25,548 nucleotides of DNA from Acidobacteriota bacterium (GTDB taxonomy: Bacteria > Acidobacteriota > Terriglobia > Terriglobales > Acidobacteriaceae), in NCBI GenBank assembly GCA_021799405.1, contig JAJZAL010000051.1:1-25548 (forward strand), written 5' to 3'. Below, piece after piece: positions 21,381-25,548 of the stretch. The first letter of the stretch is position 1. Each line of letters opens with the position of its first letter. A program made the position numbers and the translations under genes. The notes under the pieces are model-generated. The model ran no database searches and was not told where the DNA came from. It saw only the letters and a program-made list of their open reading frames with translations.

Positions 21381-23042
21381 ATGAGACAGCAGCGCATGCC
21401 GAGAGTTCTACAAATCGATTCGCGGGACAACGTGCTGATTGCCCTCGAAGACCTGCATCGTGGCGAAACGGTGATGATCGGAGGCGAACCGTGCATCCTA
21501 CCCGCCGATGTGCCGTGCAAGCATAAGTTCGTGACAGAAACTCGGTCGGTGGGCGACGCCGTAATCATGTACGGCGTGCTGGTAGGCCGCGCCAGTGAGA
21601 CGATTCCGCGTGGAGGCGTCGTCACGGTGCGCAACCTTCGACACGACAGTCAGACATTCGATGCAACCCGGCATCCTCACGCATGGACGCCTCCCGATAT
21701 TGCGAAGTGGCGGCAGAAGATCTTCCTTGGCTATCACCGTGCAGACGGACAGGTGGGTACGCGCAACTACTGGGTCGTCGTGCCTCTTGTCTTCTGCGAA
21801 AACCGCAATGTGGCGAGCCTGCAGCAGGCATTTGAGGAGGAGCTGGGTTACGGCGCTCCGGAGAAGTATCGGCGGCAAGTTGCGCAACTTACTCGCTTGT
21901 ATCGTGAGGGCCATACCGATCCCGCTCATGCCACCATGGAGCAGCTTGCTCAAACGCAGGAAACACGCAAGCCTCTCTTCGAAAATGTGGACGGTATCCG
22001 ATTCCTGATGCACCAGGGCGGGTGTGGCGGAACGCGCGAAGACTCGAAAAACCTATGCGGGCTGATCGCCGGATATCTGCATCATCCAAATGTGGCGGGA
22101 GCTACCGTATTGAGCCTGGGCTGCCAGCACGCGCAGACGGCTCTCCTGATGGACGAGTTGCGCAAGCGCGACTCGCATTTTTCGAAACCGCTGGTCGTAG
22201 TCGACCAGCAGTCCGAGGGCACCGAAGCAGAGCTAATGGACCGGGCGATTCGTGAGACCTTTAGCGGCCTGGTCCGCGCGAACCAGTGCCGGCGCGAGCC
22301 AGCATCGTTGAGCAAACTCACGATTGGGTTGAAATGCGGCGGCTCGGATGGATTTTCAGGCATTTCAGCGAACCCCGCTATCGGGCGTGTATCCGATTTG
22401 CTTGCAGCGTTGGGTGGGACGTCGCTGCTGGCGGAGTTCCCGGAATTATGTGGCGTTGAGCAGAGCCTGATCGACCGCTGCGCAACGCAGGAAGCTGCCA
22501 ACAAGTTTGTGGAACTGATGCGAGACTACGCTGCGCGCGCAAAGGCGGTGCGCTCGGGCTTTGAGATGAATCCTTCACCGGGGAATATTCAGGATGGACT
22601 GATCACGGACGCGATGAAATCAGCGGGGGCCGCACGCAAGAGCGGCACATCGCCGGTGACAGGCGTCCTGGATTACCCGGAGTACGCGGTGACTCCCGGG
22701 CTGAACCTGCTCTGCACGCCGGGCAACGATGTTGAATGCGTTACAGCACAGGTAGCCGCTGGCGCGAACATAGTGCTCTTTACAACGGGACTCGGCACGC
22801 CAACCGGAAATCCGGTTGCGCCAGTGGTCAAGCTTGCCACCAATTCCGCCCTGGCTGCGCGCATGCCGGATATTATTGACATCGACACAGGTGGGATCAT
22901 CGACGGCACATCCACGATTGATGAGATGGGCGAGCAGATCCTTGATCGCGTCCTCCAGATTGCCAGCGGCGAAGTGAAGACGAAGGCCGAGATGCTGGGG
23001 CAGAATGACTTTATCCCCTGGAAAAGAGGAGTTTCGCTGTGA
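21381..23042 (+). CDS. UxaA/altronate-dehydratase-family enzyme, probable L-fuconate dehydratase
   Basis: This 553-residue protein has an N-terminal SAF-like domain (about 10-90, ALEDLHRGE...IPRGGVV) fused to the UxaA catalytic domain. Key motifs are GYHRADGQVGTRNY (117-131), HQGGCGG (211-217), LGCQH (246-250) and LKCGGSDG (317-324). The family dehydrates sugar acids such as D-altronate and D-galactarate, using iron or another divalent metal bound through Cys/His. In this cluster L-fuconate is the expected substrate, giving 2-keto-3-deoxy-L-fuconate. No enolase-superfamily fuconate dehydratase is present, so this protein must fill that step. Campylobacter jejuni uses UxaA-type genes in its fucose locus, where they are split in two; here it is a single chain. 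The start is uncertain between ATG 21381 and ATG 21396; neither has a strong SD. The stop overlaps the next gene. Confidence 0.87.
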   Translation: MRQQRMPRVLQIDSRDNVLIALEDLHRGETVMIGGEPCILPADVPCKHKFVTETRSVGDAVIMYGVLVGRASETIPRGGVVTVRNLRHDSQTFDATRHPHAWTPPDIAKWRQKIFLGYHRADGQVGTRNYWVVVPLVFCENRNVASLQQAFEEELGYGAPEKYRRQVAQLTRLYREGHTDPAHATMEQLAQTQETRKPLFENVDGIRFLMHQGGCGGTREDSKNLCGLIAGYLHHPNVAGATVLSLGCQHAQTALLMDELRKRDSHFSKPLVVVDQQSEGTEAELMDRAIRETFSGLVRANQCRREPASLSKLTIGLKCGGSDGFSGISANPAIGRVSDLLAALGGTSLLAEFPELCGVEQSLIDRCATQEAANKFVELMRDYAARAKAVRSGFEMNPSPGNIQDGLITDAMKSAGAARKSGTSPVTGVLDYPEYAVTPGLNLLCTPGNDVECVTAQVAAGANIVLFTTGLGTPTGNPVAPVVKLATNSALAARMPDIIDIDTGGIIDGTSTIDEMGEQILDRVLQIASGEVKTKAEMLGQNDFIPWKRGVSL

Positions 23043-23824
23043 CGGATAACTTCCGCCTGGATGGCAAAACCGCCATTGTGACCGGCGCAGGCAGCGGTAT
23101 TGGCCGCGCCGTAGCGCTCACCTTTGCCGCCAGCGGCGCCCGCGTCTACGCGGTCGACATTCAAACGGATCAAGCCGAGGAAACTGCGCGTATGATCGCG
23201 CAGGCAGGCGGAGCGAAAGCGTCACCACTGGTCTGCGATGTGACAGACGCTGCGATGGTCACTCAGAAATTCGGCGAGGCCGCCGCTGAAGGCCGGCTCG
23301 ACATCCTGGTGAACAGCGCCGGAGTTTCGCACATCGGGCGGCTCGAATCGACAACCGAGGAGGACTTTGAGCGGCTGTTTCGCGTCAACGTCAAGGGGAT
23401 TTTCCTGTGCATGCAGGCAGTGATCGGTCCGATGAAACAAGCCGGGGGCGGAATCATCCTGAACATGGCATCGATCGCCGCAACTGCGGGACTGAGTGAC
23501 CGGTTTGCATATTCGATGAGCAAAGGCGCGGTGCTTGCGATGACACTATCCGTGGCGAAGGACTACATGGCCGATGGAGTTCGTTGCAACTGCATTTCCC
23601 CCGCACGCATCCACACGCCGTTTGTGGATGCATTTCTTCGCAAGCACTATCCGGGTCAGGAAGAGGAGATGTTTGCGAAGCTCTCGAAGGCGCAGCCGAT
23701 CGGACGCATGGGATCGCCGGATGAAGTGGCGTCCCTTGCGCTGTTTCTATGCTCTGACCGCGCCACATTTATCACGGGCGCGGATATTCCGCTCGATGGC
23801 GGCTTCTTAAACTTGCGGGGGTAG
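23039..23824 (+). CDS. Short-chain dehydrogenase, probable 2-keto-3-deoxy-L-fuconate dehydrogenase
   Basis: This 261-residue classical SDR has TGAGSGIG (15-22) for nucleotide binding and D40 after beta-2, which favours NAD+. NSAG is at 92-95, and the catalytic triad is S145, Y158, K162. It starts with GTG, overlapping the UxaA stop by 4 bases (GTGA), so translation is coupled to the dehydratase; AAAAGAGGAG sits 8 bases upstream as SD. The position after the dehydratase suggests oxidation of 2-keto-3-deoxy-L-fuconate at C4, giving the substrate of the FAH hydrolase. Assignment between the two SDRs and the ADH rests on order and resemblance, so it could be exchanged with the L-fucose dehydrogenase role. 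Confidence 0.85.
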   Translation: MTDNFRLDGKTAIVTGAGSGIGRAVALTFAASGARVYAVDIQTDQAEETARMIAQAGGAKASPLVCDVTDAAMVTQKFGEAAAEGRLDILVNSAGVSHIGRLESTTEEDFERLFRVNVKGIFLCMQAVIGPMKQAGGGIILNMASIAATAGLSDRFAYSMSKGAVLAMTLSVAKDYMADGVRCNCISPARIHTPFVDAFLRKHYPGQEEEMFAKLSKAQPIGRMGSPDEVASLALFLCSDRATFITGADIPLDGGFLNLRG

Positions 23825-23829
23825 ACGTC

Positions 23830-24612
23830 GTGGATCTGGGCCTGAAAGACAAAGTGGTGGTGATTACGGGCGGCGCGGAAGGCATTGGCGGAGCCATCTC
23901 TGAAGCCTGTGTGCGCGAAGGAGCGATTCCGGTCATTGTGAACGCCGACTCGCCGGCTGTACAGGCCTTCGCACGGAAGCTGGGTGATCAGGGCGCTCGA
24001 TTTGAGCTGCTGACCATGTACCTGAGTGAACCGGAGTCCTGTAAGGCCGCCATCGAGGAGGCGCTTCGGCGCCGGGGGCGGATCGATGCACTGGTGAACA
24101 ATGCAGGCGTAAATGACAAGGTGGGGCTTGAAGCAGGGGATCCGCAGAGTTTTCTGGACTCGATCAAGCGCAATTTGTGGCATTACTACGCAATGGCGCA
24201 CTATGCACTGCCGGCCTTGAAGGAAACACGCGGATCCATTCTAAACATTGCATCGAAGACCGCGCTCACCGGGCAAGGCGGGACTTCGGGCTACGCTGCA
24301 GCCAAAGGCGGTACGCTTGCGCTCACGCGTGAGTGGGCGGTTGAGTTGCTGCCTCATGGCATCCGCGTGAACGCGATTGTGCCTTCTGAGGTCGCGACTC
24401 CGCAGTATGAGCGCTGGATTGCAACCTTCCCGGAACCCGAGGCCAAGCTGAGTTCTATCGTCGCGAAGATTCCCTTTGGCCACCGGATGACAGAGCCAAC
24501 CGAGATTGCGAGCACGGCAATTTTTCTGCTTTCCCCGCAGTCGAGCCATACGACCGGCCAGCATGTGTTCGTCGACGGCGGCTACGTGCATCTGGACCGT
24601 GCCATGAGCTAG
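23830..24612 (+). CDS. Short-chain dehydrogenase, probable L-fucose dehydrogenase
   Basis: This 260-residue SDR has TGGAEGIG (13-20), NNAG at 90-93 and the triad S142, Y155, K159. The beginning MDLGLKDKVVVITGG is typical of L-fucose dehydrogenases in Burkholderia- and Campylobacter-type fucose loci. After beta-2 it has N38-A-D40 rather than a simple Asp, so NADP+ use is possible. It starts with GTG 5 bases after the previous stop codon, and GGGGG overlapping that stop may serve as SD. The gene is last in the operon, 22 bp from the convergent STAS gene. It would make L-fucono-1,5-lactone, the substrate of the lactonase in the other operon. Confidence 0.87.
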   Translation: MDLGLKDKVVVITGGAEGIGGAISEACVREGAIPVIVNADSPAVQAFARKLGDQGARFELLTMYLSEPESCKAAIEEALRRRGRIDALVNNAGVNDKVGLEAGDPQSFLDSIKRNLWHYYAMAHYALPALKETRGSILNIASKTALTGQGGTSGYAAAKGGTLALTREWAVELLPHGIRVNAIVPSEVATPQYERWIATFPEPEAKLSSIVAKIPFGHRMTEPTEIASTAIFLLSPQSSHTTGQHVFVDGGYVHLDRAMS

Positions 24613-24633
24613 GCCGGGCTCAATCGGCCAAAT

Positions 24634-24987
24634 CTAGTTGCGTCTGATCGCTTCCAGACTGTCTTCGAGCGATTCATCGAGATGCAGCAATGCGTCGGTC
24701 TTCGTCATTCTCAGAAGAGCACGAACACGCGCCTGGGCCCCGCACAAGCGAAGCATGGCATCGCGCTTCTCGAGAAGTCTGCGAGCCAGCATTAATAGTC
24801 CGAGCCCGGCACTATCGATGAAATCCACGCCTGTCAGGTCGAATACGACGGTGTTTACGCCATTGCTGACAAGGTTTTGTACCTGAGCGTCCAGAACCTT
24901 CAACGATGCGCCAAGCGTCATGGAGCCAGTAACTTTAATGACGACTTGCCTGTCTTCAATTGGTTCAATTTTCGATGTCAGTAGCAT
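24634..24987 (-). CDS. STAS-domain anti-sigma-factor antagonist
   Basis: This 117-residue single-domain protein has the STAS fold: DRQVVIKVTGSMTLGAS, NTVVFDLTGVDFIDSAGLGLL with phospho-acceptor S59, and LRLCGAQARVRALLRMT. It is typical of SpoIIAA/RsbV-like proteins that release a sigma factor by binding a kinase-type anti-sigma factor. ATG 24987 is chosen because the frame upstream has only a TTG at 25020; no clear SD is seen for either. No kinase or sigma partner is in the window, so it is an orphan here. It lies downstream of the polysaccharide deacetylase gene (55-bp gap) on the same strand. Confidence 0.88.
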   Translation of the reverse strand: MLLTSKIEPIEDRQVVIKVTGSMTLGASLKVLDAQVQNLVSNGVNTVVFDLTGVDFIDSAGLGLLMLARRLLEKRDAMLRLCGAQARVRALLRMTKTDALLHLDESLEDSLEAIRRN

Positions 24988-25042
24988 AGGCAGATTCCAA
25001 TGACAGCAATAGTACGCCAATCATATACGGTTGAACGCGAAT

Positions 25043-25548
25043 TCATCTGTTCCCTGCCCGCTCGCGCCGCTGCCGCGAAACCCTGTTCCATGTGAGGTGG
25101 CCCAATCGTCGCACTCCGCGGACCGTTCCGCGCAGTGTGCTTGTGGGAAGATTCTGCTCCAGACTGCGCAGCTCCGAGGTCAGTGATTCGCGAAGTGTCC
25201 ATCCGTTACGTAACTGGGACAGAAAGTCTACGAGCGAGGTGTAGTCATTCACGTCCGCACGTCGCTGGCAGAGCGGATCGTTCCACCAATTGAGGCCGGA
25301 CTTGATGGTGAACGCGACCTTGTATCCGGCCTCGGCAACGGCGGAACGAACCCGCATGTCTACGCCGCCATAAGGATAAGCGAAAGACGTAATTTCAACG
25401 CCGAGCAGATCTTCGAGGCGGTGCTTGGAATCGCGCACCTCGCGGCGCAACTGAGCATCGGGTAGGTCCGGTAGCCAGGGATGAGTCAAGGTATGGGATC
25501 CAAAATCGACTCCGCAGCGCTGCATCTCACGAATCTGGTCCAAAGTCA
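25043..25548 (-). CDS. Polysaccharide deacetylase (NodB homology), 3' part only
   Basis: The frame is open to the right edge of the window, so the N-terminal half, including the first catalytic Asp motif, lies outside. The visible 167 residues begin with a helix (LDQIREMQRCGVDFGSH). The metal-binding motif GSHTLTHPWL follows, then FAYPYGG and GYKVAFTIKSGLN. These match motifs 2-3 of the carbohydrate esterase 4 family, which removes N- or O-acetyl groups from surface polysaccharides. The C-terminal 60 residues are basic (VRGVRRLGHLTWNRVSRQRRE) and outside the catalytic domain. No fucose link is evident; it more likely belongs to a cell-surface polysaccharide gene set that continues to the right. 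Confidence 0.85.
   Translation of the reverse strand, partial: TLDQIREMQRCGVDFGSHTLTHPWLPDLPDAQLRREVRDSKHRLEDLLGVEITSFAYPYGGVDMRVRSAVAEAGYKVAFTIKSGLNWWNDPLCQRRADVNDYTSLVDFLSQLRNGWTLRESLTSELRSLEQNLPTSTLRGTVRGVRRLGHLTWNRVSRQRRERAGNR

Overview
The window looks like an acidobacterial chromosome (Acidobacteriota, probably a Terriglobales-type soil bacterium). The main pointers are the VWFA-related protein of the type common in that phylum, the moderately GC-rich DNA, several exported proteins resembling nothing I recognise elsewhere, and an oligotroph-like sugar-degradation cluster. No rRNA, tRNA, CRISPR array, insertion sequence or phage gene was seen. The window splits into two unrelated functional halves that meet near 13.5 kb.

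Left half (about 0.1-13.5 kb) is a stress / low-energy survival island. In order: a secreted rubrerythrin-like ferritin (minus) divergent from a small exported helical protein (plus); a VWA protein plus M48 metalloprotease pair (plus); a small membrane protein (minus); a P1B-like metal ATPase (minus); a site-2-type M50 protease with two CBS domains (minus); an exported protein of unknown function (plus); a two-CBS protein and a triple-BON protein (minus, one operon) divergent from a second triple-BON protein, a baeRF-like (eRF1-fold) protein and an Acg-like nitroreductase (plus). Eight exact copies of the palindrome GTGA-N6-TCAC (usually TGTGAC-N5-TCAC) lie in the five intergenic regions that precede most of these genes, and I found none in the fucose half or inside genes. 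About 0.4 copies would be expected by chance in this length. This is the signature of a CRP/FNR-family regulon. Its gene content resembles the mycobacterial DosR dormancy regulon (M50-CBS, CBS pair, eRF1-like protein, nitroreductase, P-type ATPase), but the operator is different and no regulator gene is in the window.

Right half (about 13.5-24.6 kb) is an L-fucose utilisation locus of the non-phosphorylating type. One operon on the minus strand encodes an amidohydrolase-type lactonase, a zinc alcohol dehydrogenase, an FucP-type permease and an RbsD-like pyranase. A LacI-family regulator follows on the plus strand, then a plus operon encoding a Tat-exported GH29 alpha-L-fucosidase, an FAH-family hydrolase, an UxaA/altronate-dehydratase-family enzyme and two short-chain dehydrogenases. 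Together these can take a terminal alpha-L-fucosyl residue through L-fucose, L-fuconolactone, L-fuconate, 2-keto-3-deoxy-L-fuconate and 2,4-diketo-3-deoxy-L-fuconate to pyruvate and L-lactate. A near-consensus sigma70 promoter precedes the fucosidase operon, with an imperfect palindrome abutting its -35 box.

The right edge (24.6-25.5 kb) holds a STAS-domain anti-sigma-factor antagonist and the 3' part of a polysaccharide deacetylase gene, both on the minus strand. Assignments rest on motif recognition and context only; no database search was possible.
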